Shown here piece after piece: positions 43,873 through 54,004 of a stretch of DNA of 64,000 nt. How positions within the stretch are numbered: the first letter of the stretch is position 1; the number at the start of each line of letters is the position of its first letter. Below the pieces are notes generated by a model. It was not told the DNA's origin. It made no database searches and was given only the letters and a program-made list of their open reading frames with translations. The DNA is from JBBAGC01 sp964491265. Its GTDB lineage: Bacteria > Spirochaetota > UBA4802 > UBA5550. The position numbers were made by a program, and so were the translations under genes. The DNA is taken from positions 91,280-155,279 of the forward strand of contig CAZBFP010000005.1 in the NCBI GenBank assembly GCA_964491265.1, written 5' to 3'.

Positions 43873-46864
43873 TGATTTTTGGGCTCTCGGTATAAGCGCT
43901 GTAATAATAACTACCTTTTCAGTACTTCTCTACGCCGATTTTACAAAAAAGATTGAAGTTGAAGGTGTGGAGCAGATAGGGACAATTACTTTTAAGCGGG
44001 AAGTTGCCCAGAGAAGATACCAGACACAGGTTGTCTGGGAAGATGTGAAGCAGAGTTTCCCTGTTTATAATAATGATTCCATAAGAACATCTGACAACTC
44101 TGAAGCTGTTGTTCATCTTCTGGATGGAACTGATATAAATGTTGATGAAAACAGCATGATTATGCTCTCCACTCTGGAAAATTCTATTAATATCAATTTT
44201 GCCCATGGATCTATTTCCGCTAATCGTGAAAGGGTTGCAGGTGCTGGAATTGCCGCAATAACAATCCGCTCCAGTGATACAATTGTATCGATTGACAAGA
44301 GTAATATTCAGCTTTCACAGCTTCAAGGGAGTGAACTCGATTTAACTGTATCTGAAGGATCTGCCCGTGTTAAAACTACTCTGTTAGAAGATTCGCGTAC
44401 GGTTAATTCAAACGAAAAAGCTATTATATTAACTGAAAAGAGAGATGTTCGTATTATACCTCTCAAATTCGATCTGAAGCAGCCTGTTCATAATAGTTTC
44501 ATCATTACAGAATTGAGCCGGGTCCCTGTACAGTTCGGCTGGAGTTTTTCAGGTGATGCAGCTGCAGTGAGTTTTCAAGTAGCATCTGACAGGGCTTTTC
44601 GAAATATTGTAATAAATAGGAGTTATAGGAGTGAAACTCTTATCACAGAGCAGCTTTCTCCAGGTGTTTATTACTGGAGGGTTTTGCCGCTTTATGAAAC
44701 TTCAAAGAGAGTGGATTCAAGCGAAGTAAGGAAAATTAATATTGTATATAATGCCCCGGTAAGGCTCATTTCACCTGCACAGGGGGAGGGTGTTACTCAT
44801 TCCCTCACAGGTAACAGCGTGCTTTTCAGCTGGAGCGAAAATGAAATGGCGGTTAATTATAAGCTTGAGATTTCCGACAGCCGGGAATTTGAAAAAATTA
44901 CCCATTCTGCAGAAACATCTCTCCAGAGGATCGCTCTTGAAAATATTATGCCCGGGAGATACTTCTGGAGAGTGAGCAGTTTTATTAATGCCGGGGGGAG
45001 TGAAGAAGTCAAGACAACATCCCCCGGTAGTTTTAATGTGTTAAGGGGTGATGCCCTTTCCCCTCCGGGACGTTTAAATCCTGCCGGTGGTGATAAAATT
45101 GACAAGCTGGTTCTGAGAGGGAAGGGTGCCCTGTTCAGCTGGACTAGTGACCCGGGATTTGCTTTATTCAGGTATGAAGTGGCATCTGATAGAGATTTTA
45201 AGGAAATAGTATATGCCGGGGAGAGATCTGTTAATTTCGCGGAAATTTCAGGTGATCTTGCTCCCGGTAAATATTTCTGGCGTGTAAAGGGTGTACCTGC
45301 TGCAGGTGGTGATATCCCCTATTCCGCGCCTGCCTCCTTTGAAATTGTATCAGATATTGCTTTGAATACAGTTTCCCCTGTCCAGGGTGCAGAGATTCCT
45401 TTTCCCGCAGCATCTGAGGAAGTGGACTTGAAATTTTCCTGGAGAAAAGTCGATTTTGAAGGCTCCTACAGGGTTCAGGTTGCCCGTAATGAAAATTTTA
45501 CAAATCCGGTTAATCTTGACAGCCTCGATTCGGTTAGCGCTTCTGTTAAGCTTAAGGAGCCGGGGATATATTTCTGGAGGGTCCAGCTTCTCGATAGTGA
45601 GAAGAGGGAAGCTTCTGTCAGCAGAACAGCTCGTTTTGTAGTAAAGGAGCCGGTCAGGGAGAAACCTAAATCATTTATTACTGTTACATCCCCTGTGCCT
45701 GGCGGGAGAATCTATATAGATTCAAGGCTTCGGGGGCGGAATAGCATTACCTATGAGGTCGCCCCAGATAAGGAGGTACTGGTTACAATCAGGGCTGCCG
45801 GATTTAAGGAGCATAATCAGAGAGTAAAGGTACCTGAAGGTGAGACTGTTGCAATAAGTCCATCCATGGATAAAAGCGAGCTCCTGGAAAGGGTGAAATG
45901 GTCCTTCAGAGGGGCTTCTCCTCTGGGTGCTGACCCGGTTCTCTTCGGCAGCAGGATTGTAGCTGCTTATGAAAATGGTACAATTGCTCTATTGAGCAGC
46001 AATGGGGGGCTTATATCATCTGCAAAAGTGGGAAGCCGTTTTGAGTCAAGGCCTGTTATAAGCGGAGATACTGCATATATTGTTGATGTTGATGGTATGC
46101 TCTACTCTTTTGATCTTGTTAATGTTAAGCTGAACTGGAAATCTCAGGCTCAGGGGCCGCTGCTTTTCGGGTCAGAGCCTGTTGTTGCAGAGGACCGTAT
46201 TTATTTTGCCACAGGCCTTGGAGTTGTTGAGGCTTTTAATATTAATGGTGAAAAAATATGGGAAAATATGCTGGATGAGGCTGTTTTCAGCTCGGTTCAG
46301 GTTTATAAAAATATGATAATTGTTGCAACAGACGCATGGAAGATTTACGCGCTCCGTAACCGGGACGGGAAAAGGGTCTGGGATGAGAGGATTGACGGCC
46401 GGGTTATCTCAGGCCTTCCACTTATATACAAGGATAATCTCTACTTCGGCACACAGGCAGGTACATTTTATGCCATGAGCGCGGATAAGGGTAAAACACT
46501 CTGGAAGTATACTGCTGAAGGACCAATATATTCAACTCCGGTACTTATTGAAGAAAATGTTTTATTCGGATCTGAAAACGGTTCCCTATATTCATTATCC
46601 GTAGAAACCGGGGAGGTTAAGTGGATATATAAAACCAGGAGAAGCATAAAAGGGAGCCCGGTTTTTGCTTTCAGCAATGTTTTTGTAGCTGATGAAAATA
46701 CGGTTTATTCTATAAATCCAGCGAACGGCTCAGTAAGATGGTCCGCATCTTTCCAGAGCTCAATTAGAACCTCACCTGTATTTGCCGGTGATGCAGTAGT
46801 TATGGGGCTTTCAAACGGGGAGATTGTATCTGTAAGGAATAATCTGGTTCAGACAATACGGTAA
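43856..46864 (+). CDS. FecR-PEGA-beta-propeller envelope protein
   Basis: 1002 residues. N-terminal helix (LGISAVIITTFSVLLYADF), FecR-like beta domain (~45-200; TDINVDENSMIMLSTLE), at least four fibronectin-like repeats (~205-590), each ending in a GxYFWRV motif such as PGVYYWRV, PGRYFWRV, PGKYFWRV and PGIYFWRV. A PEGA domain follows (~600-670, PVPGGRIYIDSRLRG), then a PQQ-type beta-propeller (~680-1000; GKRVWDERIDG, GKTLWKYTAEGPIYSTPVL, GEVKWIYKTRR). It is periplasmic. The overlap with cyclase 2 suggests one signalling unit. Confidence 0.85.
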   Translation: MKLLSSDFWALGISAVIITTFSVLLYADFTKKIEVEGVEQIGTITFKREVAQRRYQTQVVWEDVKQSFPVYNNDSIRTSDNSEAVVHLLDGTDINVDENSMIMLSTLENSININFAHGSISANRERVAGAGIAAITIRSSDTIVSIDKSNIQLSQLQGSELDLTVSEGSARVKTTLLEDSRTVNSNEKAIILTEKRDVRIIPLKFDLKQPVHNSFIITELSRVPVQFGWSFSGDAAAVSFQVASDRAFRNIVINRSYRSETLITEQLSPGVYYWRVLPLYETSKRVDSSEVRKINIVYNAPVRLISPAQGEGVTHSLTGNSVLFSWSENEMAVNYKLEISDSREFEKITHSAETSLQRIALENIMPGRYFWRVSSFINAGGSEEVKTTSPGSFNVLRGDALSPPGRLNPAGGDKIDKLVLRGKGALFSWTSDPGFALFRYEVASDRDFKEIVYAGERSVNFAEISGDLAPGKYFWRVKGVPAAGGDIPYSAPASFEIVSDIALNTVSPVQGAEIPFPAASEEVDLKFSWRKVDFEGSYRVQVARNENFTNPVNLDSLDSVSASVKLKEPGIYFWRVQLLDSEKREASVSRTARFVVKEPVREKPKSFITVTSPVPGGRIYIDSRLRGRNSITYEVAPDKEVLVTIRAAGFKEHNQRVKVPEGETVAISPSMDKSELLERVKWSFRGASPLGADPVLFGSRIVAAYENGTIALLSSNGGLISSAKVGSRFESRPVISGDTAYIVDVDGMLYSFDLVNVKLNWKSQAQGPLLFGSEPVVAEDRIYFATGLGVVEAFNINGEKIWENMLDEAVFSSVQVYKNMIIVATDAWKIYALRNRDGKRVWDERIDGRVISGLPLIYKDNLYFGTQAGTFYAMSADKGKTLWKYTAEGPIYSTPVLIEENVLFGSENGSLYSLSVETGEVKWIYKTRRSIKGSPVFAFSNVFVADENTVYSINPANGSVRWSASFQSSIRTSPVFAGDAVVMGLSNGEIVSVRNNLVQTIR

Positions 46865-46931
46865 GTGTCGGATATGAATTATTATGTATACCCCTCAAAA
46901 GGGACTGTCTCAAAAGTCGGATTTTCAGGGA

Positions 46932-47040
46932 TTTGTCATTCCGGTTTTGCAACTTCAATTATTGCAAATACCGGAATCTCCTGATTGAATCAGACCTGAG
47001 AGATACCGGCATTTCGCTTCGCTACAGCCGGTATGACAAA
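46932..47040. repeat. GTCATTCC palindromic repeat, copy 2
   Basis: TTTGTCATTCCGG at one end and CCGGTATGACAAA at the other, with ACCGGAATCTCCTGA inside as in copy 1 at 41833. Lies just after the beta-propeller gene. Confidence 0.6.
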
Positions 47041-47071
47041 AAATTACTTTTTGGACAACCCCTTGTTCTTT

Positions 47072-47101
47072 ATCCCCGAAATAGGGGATGAGCTTTTTTT
47101 T
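47072..47101 (+). terminator. Terminator of the cyclase 2 run
   Basis: Stem ATCCCC/GGGGAT around GAAATA, then GAGC and eight T. Ends the transcript of cyclase 2 and the beta-propeller gene. Confidence 0.6.
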
Positions 47102-47179
47102 GATTTTCCTCCGATTAATTGCTTGAATTATGTCTCCTGTTTTAGTAATAATTTGATTAGAGTATTTTCGAGGTCTGCC

Positions 47180-47400
47180 CCCTTTGGGGCAATGTCATTA
47201 AGTTAAGAGCTTCACGGTTTCGCAACTGCCCCCCAAAACCCCCGGAGGGGGGCTTAAAGACTTTGTCATTTAACTTTTAATTTGTTAAAAGTACCCCTTC
47301 GGGTGCTTTAGGGGGCTTAACTTAATAACACGTGCCCCCTTTGGGGCGCCCGAGCGAAGCGACAAAGTACTCCAGGGGTAGACAGGGGGAAAAGCAAAGA
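47180..47400 (-). repeat. Family-2-like repeat, inverted partial copy
   Basis: Contains GGCGCCCGAGCGAAGCGACA and TACTCCAGGGGTAGACAGGGG, the reverse complement of the start of the 30953 copy, plus CCCCC/GGGGG hairpins. The 150-base tail of the family is not found. Together with the repeat at 46932 and the terminator it fills the 600-base gap before dnaE. Confidence 0.6.
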
Positions 47401-47464
47401 AGTGATCCTTTCCCCCCCGACATTTCGGGATTAATATTAAAAAATTAAAAACGGCAGTGATATA

Positions 47465-50400
47465 ATGGATTTTGTTCATCTACATACCCATTCAGATTAT
47501 TCAATTTTAGACGGTGCAATTACAGTACCTAAGCTTGTAAACCGTATTGCTGAGCTTGGCATGCCTGCTGTTGCATTAACTGATCACGGGAATATGTTCG
47601 GCGCCATAGAATTTTACCAGCATGCAAAAAAAGCGGGTATTAAACCGATTATAGGGCAGGAGTTTTATGTTGCTCCCGGGTCCAGGTTTAAAAAGGAGGT
47701 TTCACGGGACAGCGGTGAAGAGGTTGCCTACCACCTTATCCTTCTTGCACGGAATAATGAAGGGTACAGCAATCTTATGAAACTTTCATCAATCGGGTAC
47801 ACTGAGGGTTTTTATTATAAGCCGAGAATTGACATGGAGGTGCTGGAAAAGCATGCCGGCGGGCTTATTGCATCATCTGCCTGTATCGCAGGGCAGATAC
47901 CTGTAAATATACTGAAAGGGCGGTATAAAGAGGCATATGAACTTGCAGGGAGGTATCAGGAGCTTTTCGGGAAGGAAAATTTTTATCTTGAAATGCAGTA
48001 CCATGGAATACGGGAGCAGGAGATAGTTAATAAGGAACTTGTTAAAATGTCTGCTGAACTTGGTATTCCGGTCATAGCATCAAATGACGCTCATTATATA
48101 AATAAAGATGATGCCTATTCCCATGAACTCCTTTTGTGTGTGCAGACCGGGAAGACCATGACCGATCCGAACAGAATGAGGTTTGCATCTGACTCCTTCT
48201 ATTTAAAGACTCTTGAGGAGATGAGGTCAATCTTTGCTGATTATCCCGATGCTCTTTTTAACACATGTAAAATTGCTGATATGATCGATGTGGAGATTGA
48301 CCTGGGGAATGCGATTCTGCCGAATTTTGATGTTCCCCCTGAGTTCAATCTGGATTCATATCTGAGACATCTTGTTAATGAAGGTGCGGCTAAGCTTTAC
48401 GGTGCTGTTTTGACTGAAGAGGTGCGGAAAAGAATCGATTATGAGCTGAGTTTAATTACTAAAATGAAATTTTCCGGATATTTTCTTATTGTCTGGGATT
48501 TTATCAATTACGCTCGCACAAAGGAGATACCTGTAGGCCCGGGGAGGGGGTCTGCTGCAGGGTCGATTGTATCCTACTGTCTTGGTATAACAGCCCTTGA
48601 CCCGCTGAAATATGATCTTCTCTTTGAACGTTTCCTTAACCCTGACAGAAATGAAATGCCTGATATGGATATAGACTTTTGCGCTGAAAGGCGGGAAGAG
48701 GTTATTGATTATGTAAAGAGTAAATACGGCGAAGACCAGGTGAGCCAGATTATTACCTTTAACAAAATGAAGGCCAAAGCTGTTGTGAAGGATGTTGCCC
48801 GGGCCCTTGATGTTCCATTTGCCGAAGCTAATTTAATAAGCAAACTGATTACAGAAGATACACTTAAAAAATCCCTTGATAGATCTCCTGAACTCAAAAA
48901 ATTCGCCCTTGATGAAAAGGGGAAGCAGCTTATAGAGATATCCCTGAAGCTTGAAGGGCTTACCCGTTCTGCGGGTAAACATGCTGCCGGAGTTGTTATT
49001 TCAAAAGGGAATCTTACAGACTTTGTACCGCTCTACAGGGATAAGGACGGGAGTATCTCTTCACAATATGAGAAGAATGCCCTGGAGCAGGCTGGTCTTG
49101 TAAAAATGGATTTTCTTGGCCTTAAAAATTTAACTATTATCAGAAAATGTCTCGATTTGATAAAGAAGACTACTAATGAGGATATCAGGATTGAAGATAT
49201 TCCCCTTGATGACAAGGAGACCTATAAACTCCTTCAGAACGCTGATACACGGGGTGTTTTTCAGCTGGAGAGTTCGGGGATGCAGAATATTCTTCGGAGG
49301 CTTGGCCCCACTGCTTTTGAGGATATTATTGCAATTGTTGCCCTTTACAGGCCGGGCCCTCTGGGGTCGGGCATGGTTGATGATTTTATTACACGAAAAA
49401 AGAAGCCGGATCAGGTACGCTATCTCCATCCCACACTTGAACCGATTTTGCGCGATACTCTCGGTGTTGTAGTATATCAGGAACAGGTTATGCTTATTTC
49501 ACAGGTTATTGCAGGGTTTACCCTCCCTGAAGCGGATAAGCTCCGTAAAGCCATGGGTAAAAAAATAAGCTATATTATTGATGAGCTTGAAACGAAATTC
49601 TTATCCGGCGCGGAGAAGAATAAAATAGATGTTAAAATTGCAGAAGAACTTTATGATATGATAAAGAAATTCGGCGAGTACGGATTTAATAAATCTCATT
49701 CTGCAGCATATGCTCTTGTAACATACCAGACCGCATACCTGAAGGCGCATTATCGTGTCCAGTATATGGCTTCACTCCTTTCGGCCCAGCCTGATAAACA
49801 GGATGATGTTATTCAATACATCAGTGACTGCAGGGAGAATGGAATAAAGGTACTGCCGCCTTCAATCAATAAAAGCTTTTACGATTTCAGTATTGAGGGT
49901 GATGCTATCCGTTATGGATTCGGCGCTATCAAGGGGCTCGGTTCAAAGGCGATTGAAAATATTATTGAAACAAGAGAGAAAGCAGGGGAGCTTAAAACCC
50001 TGAAGAAATTTCTTGAGAATGTGGGCCTCTCTGTTGTTAATAAGGGTGTGCTTGAAGCGCTTATAAAATCTGGGGCATTTGATGAAATCCATAAAAACAG
50101 GGCTCAGCTCTTTGAGTCTATCGACCTTATCCTCGATCTTGCACGAAAGTACCAGCAGGATATTGCATCAGGGCAGGGGGATCTTTTCAGCATGGACAGT
50201 AATAAGGACAATACCAGGATTGCCGGGGACCTTCCATCTGTTAATGAGTGGAAGGATAATATAAAACTGGCATTTGAAAAAGATGTGCTTGGTTTGTATT
50301 TTTCCGGACACCCTCTGGGGAGGTTTAAAAAAGAGATAAGCTCATTCCCCTCCTATACCCTGGCTGAACTTACAGAGGATCATCAGGATCGTGATATTTC

Positions 50401-50905
50401 GATAGTGGGTATGATAAGTAATGTTACCATAAGGAGAGCTCAGAAGAGCGGGAAAAACTACGCAGCAGCAATATTTGAGGATCTTGAAGGTACGGTTGAG
50501 GCGCTGTTCTTTAACAGGGTTCTTGAAAAATATGGAGATCTAATAAACAGCAGTGAACCTGTAATGGTTACAGGTAAGATCGAGTTTGAGGGGGAGCGCC
50601 CCAGGAAACTTATAGCATCAAGCCTTAAGCCCCTTAAGGAGGTGCGAAGGGATGCTGTTGCCGCAATACATATTAAGCTCGACTCCCTCGGTGTTGATGA
50701 TGATGTAATCGGCGGAATTAAGGGTATTGTTGACAGGCATAAAGGCAATTGTCCCCTCTTTTTCCACATTAAGGATCTGAAGGAAGTGAAAATAATAAGG
50801 GCTCATTCAAGCTTTAATATTAAGCCATCGGAGATGTTTATAAATGATATTACAGCATTTGTAGGGCACGATGCAGTGAGGTATTCTTTTAACGGTATTC
50901 AGTAG
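47465..50905 (+). CDS. dnaE: DNA polymerase III alpha subunit
   Basis: Replicative polymerase, 1146 residues. N-terminal PHP domain (FVHLHTHSDYSILDGA, LTDHGNMFGAIEF), then the polymerase core with PVGPGRGSAAGSIVSYCLGI and the catalytic aspartates in MPDMDIDFCAERR. The helix-hairpin-helix region includes YGFGAIKGLGSKAIENI, and an OB-fold domain (ISIVGMISNVTIRRAQKSGK) follows. Full length, DnaE1 type. Confidence 0.98.
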   Translation: MDFVHLHTHSDYSILDGAITVPKLVNRIAELGMPAVALTDHGNMFGAIEFYQHAKKAGIKPIIGQEFYVAPGSRFKKEVSRDSGEEVAYHLILLARNNEGYSNLMKLSSIGYTEGFYYKPRIDMEVLEKHAGGLIASSACIAGQIPVNILKGRYKEAYELAGRYQELFGKENFYLEMQYHGIREQEIVNKELVKMSAELGIPVIASNDAHYINKDDAYSHELLLCVQTGKTMTDPNRMRFASDSFYLKTLEEMRSIFADYPDALFNTCKIADMIDVEIDLGNAILPNFDVPPEFNLDSYLRHLVNEGAAKLYGAVLTEEVRKRIDYELSLITKMKFSGYFLIVWDFINYARTKEIPVGPGRGSAAGSIVSYCLGITALDPLKYDLLFERFLNPDRNEMPDMDIDFCAERREEVIDYVKSKYGEDQVSQIITFNKMKAKAVVKDVARALDVPFAEANLISKLITEDTLKKSLDRSPELKKFALDEKGKQLIEISLKLEGLTRSAGKHAAGVVISKGNLTDFVPLYRDKDGSISSQYEKNALEQAGLVKMDFLGLKNLTIIRKCLDLIKKTTNEDIRIEDIPLDDKETYKLLQNADTRGVFQLESSGMQNILRRLGPTAFEDIIAIVALYRPGPLGSGMVDDFITRKKKPDQVRYLHPTLEPILRDTLGVVVYQEQVMLISQVIAGFTLPEADKLRKAMGKKISYIIDELETKFLSGAEKNKIDVKIAEELYDMIKKFGEYGFNKSHSAAYALVTYQTAYLKAHYRVQYMASLLSAQPDKQDDVIQYISDCRENGIKVLPPSINKSFYDFSIEGDAIRYGFGAIKGLGSKAIENIIETREKAGELKTLKKFLENVGLSVVNKGVLEALIKSGAFDEIHKNRAQLFESIDLILDLARKYQQDIASGQGDLFSMDSNKDNTRIAGDLPSVNEWKDNIKLAFEKDVLGLYFSGHPLGRFKKEISSFPSYTLAELTEDHQDRDISIVGMISNVTIRRAQKSGKNYAAAIFEDLEGTVEALFFNRVLEKYGDLINSSEPVMVTGKIEFEGERPRKLIASSLKPLKEVRRDAVAAIHIKLDSLGVDDDVIGGIKGIVDRHKGNCPLFFHIKDLKEVKIIRAHSSFNIKPSEMFINDITAFVGHDAVRYSFNGIQ

Positions 50906-51979
50906 CTACTCATCGGTTAATATGAGGTACCTGCTCAGCATGCTGTAGCCCTGGCCTCCCTTCATTATTTCGTTATTTTTTTTGCCGATTTTAATCCGGA
51001 TTTTTTTATAATCGGTAAGATCTTTAACCAGGAGCTGGGCAAGTGTAACAGGTATTGTAGTGTCCACCCTGCAGCGGGAATCGAGGTTAATAAAAATGTT
51101 TTCGTCTTTAGCAAACTTTATATCATGATTAAGCCCTTTCTTTATCAGCTTAATAATCCTGTTTACTATTTCAAGCCTGTTATATCCGGTAAATGGACCA
51201 TGTATGTAAAATTCACCCGGTTTAAGATTCTGGTATAAACCGTTCTCTTCTTCCCCTGCATTTTCTCCGTTTATAAATAGCGTTGACCCGTCACTGTATA
51301 ATATCTGAGCCGGCACGGTTTTTTTGTTGTCAATCCCTCTCTCAAGCTTTCTCTGCTGATTTCTAATCTTTTCTCTAAGTTTCTCTTTGAATTTTATTTT
51401 AGTAATAAAGAGATTCAGTTCTGCCTGGACTTTGAAATGGTCCTGAGATTTCTCTATAAATGAAACTGTAAAATGGTTGTTGAATTTCTCTGCGTTGTTT
51501 TTTAATTCATCTATTACGCTGTTGATATTTGTATCACCGGTTTTAAGAATATTGAGTATCAGTTCAGAATTGTTTATCATTGAATGGATCCTGGGGAAAT
51601 CCTCAGGTGCTGCTATTAGTGCCAGATTCAGTATTATATCCTTAGAGTATTCGCTTCTGGTTAAAATAATATAGGTTAAGAGTAAAGTTTTAAGAATACG
51701 AAGAGTGTCTGTGTCATTATCAATACCGGTTTTAATCCTCAGATCCAGAACATAGAGAAAGGGGAAATTTCTGTTTTTAATATAATCAAGAATATCTTTT
51801 TTTATAAAAGAGAGGCTCCCTGAAGCAGCTGAGTCTTCCCTGATTTTTTTTAATGAACCAAGTGGTGCATCATCATCAATAGGGGTCAGGTTATTCATTA
51901 AAACAGTTGCTTTAAATGATTCAGCCAGGGATTGATCCTGTGTAATAATAAATATATTATCTTGTATTTTTCCGGGCAT
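50906..51979 (-). CDS. Hypothetical protein convergent with dnaE
   Basis: 357 residues, no membrane segment. N-terminus DNIFIITQDQSLAESFKATV looks like the first strand and helix of a receiver or Rossmann-like fold. A helical middle (NLFITKIKFKEKLREKIRNQ) and a beta-rich C-terminus (AQILYSDGSTLFINGENAGE, GEFYIHGPFTGYNRLEIVNR) follow. AAGGA precedes the ATG. Its stop abuts the dnaE stop. No family recognised. Confidence 0.72.
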   Translation of the reverse strand: MPGKIQDNIFIITQDQSLAESFKATVLMNNLTPIDDDAPLGSLKKIREDSAASGSLSFIKKDILDYIKNRNFPFLYVLDLRIKTGIDNDTDTLRILKTLLLTYIILTRSEYSKDIILNLALIAAPEDFPRIHSMINNSELILNILKTGDTNINSVIDELKNNAEKFNNHFTVSFIEKSQDHFKVQAELNLFITKIKFKEKLREKIRNQQRKLERGIDNKKTVPAQILYSDGSTLFINGENAGEEENGLYQNLKPGEFYIHGPFTGYNRLEIVNRIIKLIKKGLNHDIKFAKDENIFINLDSRCRVDTTIPVTLAQLLVKDLTDYKKIRIKIGKKNNEIMKGGQGYSMLSRYLILTDE

Positions 51980-52128
51980 TTATTGTTCCTTTTCTTTGAG
52001 TATATAGCTGATCTGCTTATGTTTTGCGGGGGGCTTTTATCCCTTTACTGTTAACTTCCGAATAATTTTATTATTAAACTCAGTAAAATGTCAAGTTGTA
52101 TTGATGATAAATTTTTGAGAAAAGAGAA

Positions 52129-52680
52129 GCTGCTCTGACCCCACCCCGAGACCCCACCCCGAGACCCCACCCCGGCTTCGCCGCGCCCTCCCCCCGGCGG
52201 AGAGGGCTCTGATGCATGAATTTCAGGTTTCACATATAAAACTTTAAGATTATTATAACTATACATCCAATACCAACAGAAAACGTTTGACAGCAATTCC
52301 CCCTCTCAGTGGGGAGCTCACTACTACTCACTTCTTAAACAGTACCTGGCGGATCCACTGTGCCCTCACCCCCGGCCCCTCTCCCATGAATAAACTTTAA
52401 TGTTAATTCATATATTGATACCGGGGAGAGGGGTGACCGCATAAAAAAATGAACACATGTTTGTTTTTATCCTAATTCTCCCCCTTCTCCCTCGGGGAAT
52501 TAAGTACAAGGTATTATTTTTTATTATGGGAGAAGGGGGCCGGGGGGATGAGGGCATAAAAAAGCTCATAATATCGGTTTATTCAAAAAAGATTATTTAT
52601 TTAAACTGACTTGTGGGTAGTAATGAGCCACGTGGAGAGGGGGTTAGGGGGTGAGGTCTTAACAGAATCATGTAACAATA
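52129..52680. repeat. C-rich mosaic repeat block 1
   Basis: Opens with CTCTGACCCCACCCCGAG, repeated CCCCACCCCG units and a first caggtttcac arm at ~52224, followed by CCCTCTCAGTGGGG and GGTATCAG-type segments. This starts the island of mosaic repeats. No gene in it. Confidence 0.75.
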
Positions 52681-52689
52681 TATTCCCTA

Positions 52690-52768
52690 ACTGCAGAAGA
52701 TATATGCTGCAGTTAGGGAATATATTGTTTGACTTAAATTTTAAAGTCACTAATTTTATATTATTGGC
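52690..52768 (+). promoter_or_regulatory. Upstream module shared by two antitoxin operons, copy 1
   Basis: GCAGAAGATATATGCT, then TTGTTTGACTTAAA, then AAGTCACTAATTTTATA. Almost the same arrangement stands before the antitoxin at 57299. TTGACT (52729) with TATATT (~52757) could be the promoter, although spacing is long. Confidence 0.5.
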
Positions 52769-52770
52769 AT

Positions 52771-53094
52771 ATGGGATATATGAATAAAATATTTTTTGAA
52801 GTAATGACCCCTTTGAATTTCTCTGTGCGGGTAACTGATGCTTACTGGGATATTATTATATCCATTAAACATCCTGTTATGAGAGGTAAAGAGGATGAAG
52901 TTAAATCCGCATTGCTTGATCCTGATGAATTAAGACAAAGCCTCAAGGATGAAAATGTTTATCTGTTTTATAAGCAGAAGGATAAGAAAAGATGGGTTTG
53001 TGCGGTTGTTAAAGATAATCCGGAGTACGGTTTTCTGATCACAGCTTATCCTGCGGATAAAATCAAGGAAGGTAAAATGATATGGAAAAAGTAA
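52771..53094 (+). CDS. DUF4258/PBECR-like putative toxin
   Basis: 107 residues: FFEVMTPLNFSVRVTDAYWD, then IKHPVMRGKEDEVKSALLDP, VYLFYKQKDKKRWVCAVVKD and ITAYPADKIKEGK. Proteins of this pattern, paired with a DUF2283 partner, are frequent in cyanobacteria and spirochaetes and are taken as RNase-like toxins of the barnase/RelE superfamily; the function is inferred. An ATG three codons in (52780) is an alternative start. It overlaps the next gene by 13 bases. Confidence 0.75.
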   Translation: MGYMNKIFFEVMTPLNFSVRVTDAYWDIIISIKHPVMRGKEDEVKSALLDPDELRQSLKDENVYLFYKQKDKKRWVCAVVKDNPEYGFLITAYPADKIKEGKMIWKK

Positions 53095-53294
53095 AAGTAT
53101 ATTATGATAAAGAAGGGAATACTCTAACTGTATGGTTTGGTGATTCTTCAGAGGAATATATTTGCGAAGAAACCGGCGATGAAATTATTCTGATGAAAGA
53201 TAAATCGGGGAATGTTCTGGGATTTGAAAAGCTGAATTATATGTCGCAGTCCGTCAAAGACCGTAATGTGATTTTTGAGACAGCAATGGTGTGA
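53082..53294 (+). CDS. DUF2283 protein, putative antitoxin
   Basis: 70 residues, typical DUF2283: VYYDKEGNTLTVWFGD, GDEIILMKDKSGNVLGFEKL. Translationally coupled to the preceding toxin-like gene. DUF2283 proteins are usually the second gene of such pairs. The antitoxin role is inferred. Confidence 0.82.
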   Translation: MEKVKVYYDKEGNTLTVWFGDSSEEYICEETGDEIILMKDKSGNVLGFEKLNYMSQSVKDRNVIFETAMV

Positions 53295-54004
53295 CCGTGC
53301 TATCGCGCCCCGCCGCAGGTCGCCCAGCCGGTTTTGACCCCATCCCCCTAACCCCCTTCCCCGCAGCAGAGAAGGGGGAATAATTGGACTGGCACGCTGT
53401 CATCGTGACAGCAGAGGGGCTTTGAGGCATGAAATTCAGGTTTCACATAAGATTTTTAGATTCATGAAACTGTTAAGACCCCACCCCGCCTACCGGCGCG
53501 CCCTCCCCATAGTGGAGAGGGCTTTGATGCATGAATTTCTGGTTTCGCATAAATACTGTAGTTTCATGGAACTGTTTAATCCCTCCGGCCGGTTCGACAG
53601 GCTTACTTCGGCAGGCTCAGCACAAGCAGCACAGGCAGCATCGCTTCGGCCACCTCCCTTAATAAGGGAGGGCTATGAAATATTTAACTCAGGCTTCATA
53701 TAATACTAAATAGTTCCTGATACTTTAAATTCTATGCCCATAAAAGATTCATGATTCAATTACCCCCCTTCCCACCGGGGGGAAGGGGATTGAACAGTCA
53801 ATGAATCTTAATGTTTTTTATGTGAAACCTGAATTCCCATAACACAGAGCCCCTCTCCCTGGTATCAGTACATGAATTAACATTAAAGTTTATTCATGGG
53901 AGAGGGGACGGGGTGAGGGCACAGTAGATTCATGTAACAATGAATTACATAATTCCGGAAGATATCCCGGCACGCTGTCATAGAGACAACAGATAATCCA
54001 AAAA
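53295..54004. repeat. C-rich mosaic repeat block 2
   Basis: Two caggtttcac-type arms in + (near 53438 and 53541), one inverted (gtgaaacctgaatt at 53821), CTTCGGCAGGCTCAGCACA motifs, and CGGCACGCTGTCATAGAGAC near the end. It begins at the DUF2283 stop. Any reading frames in it are repeat artefacts. Confidence 0.75.

Noticed and set aside
36402..46864. A CBASS-type defence system around the cyclases
   Set aside because: Both cyclases are class III receptor types with membrane sensors; there is no cGAS-like nucleotidyltransferase or effector nuclease or phospholipase next to them. The hydrolase at 40836 is a convergent single gene.
53422..53703. 93-residue reading frame
   Set aside because: It lies completely within mosaic repeat block 2 and consists of the repeated arms and CTTCGGCAGG motifs; no ribosome site.
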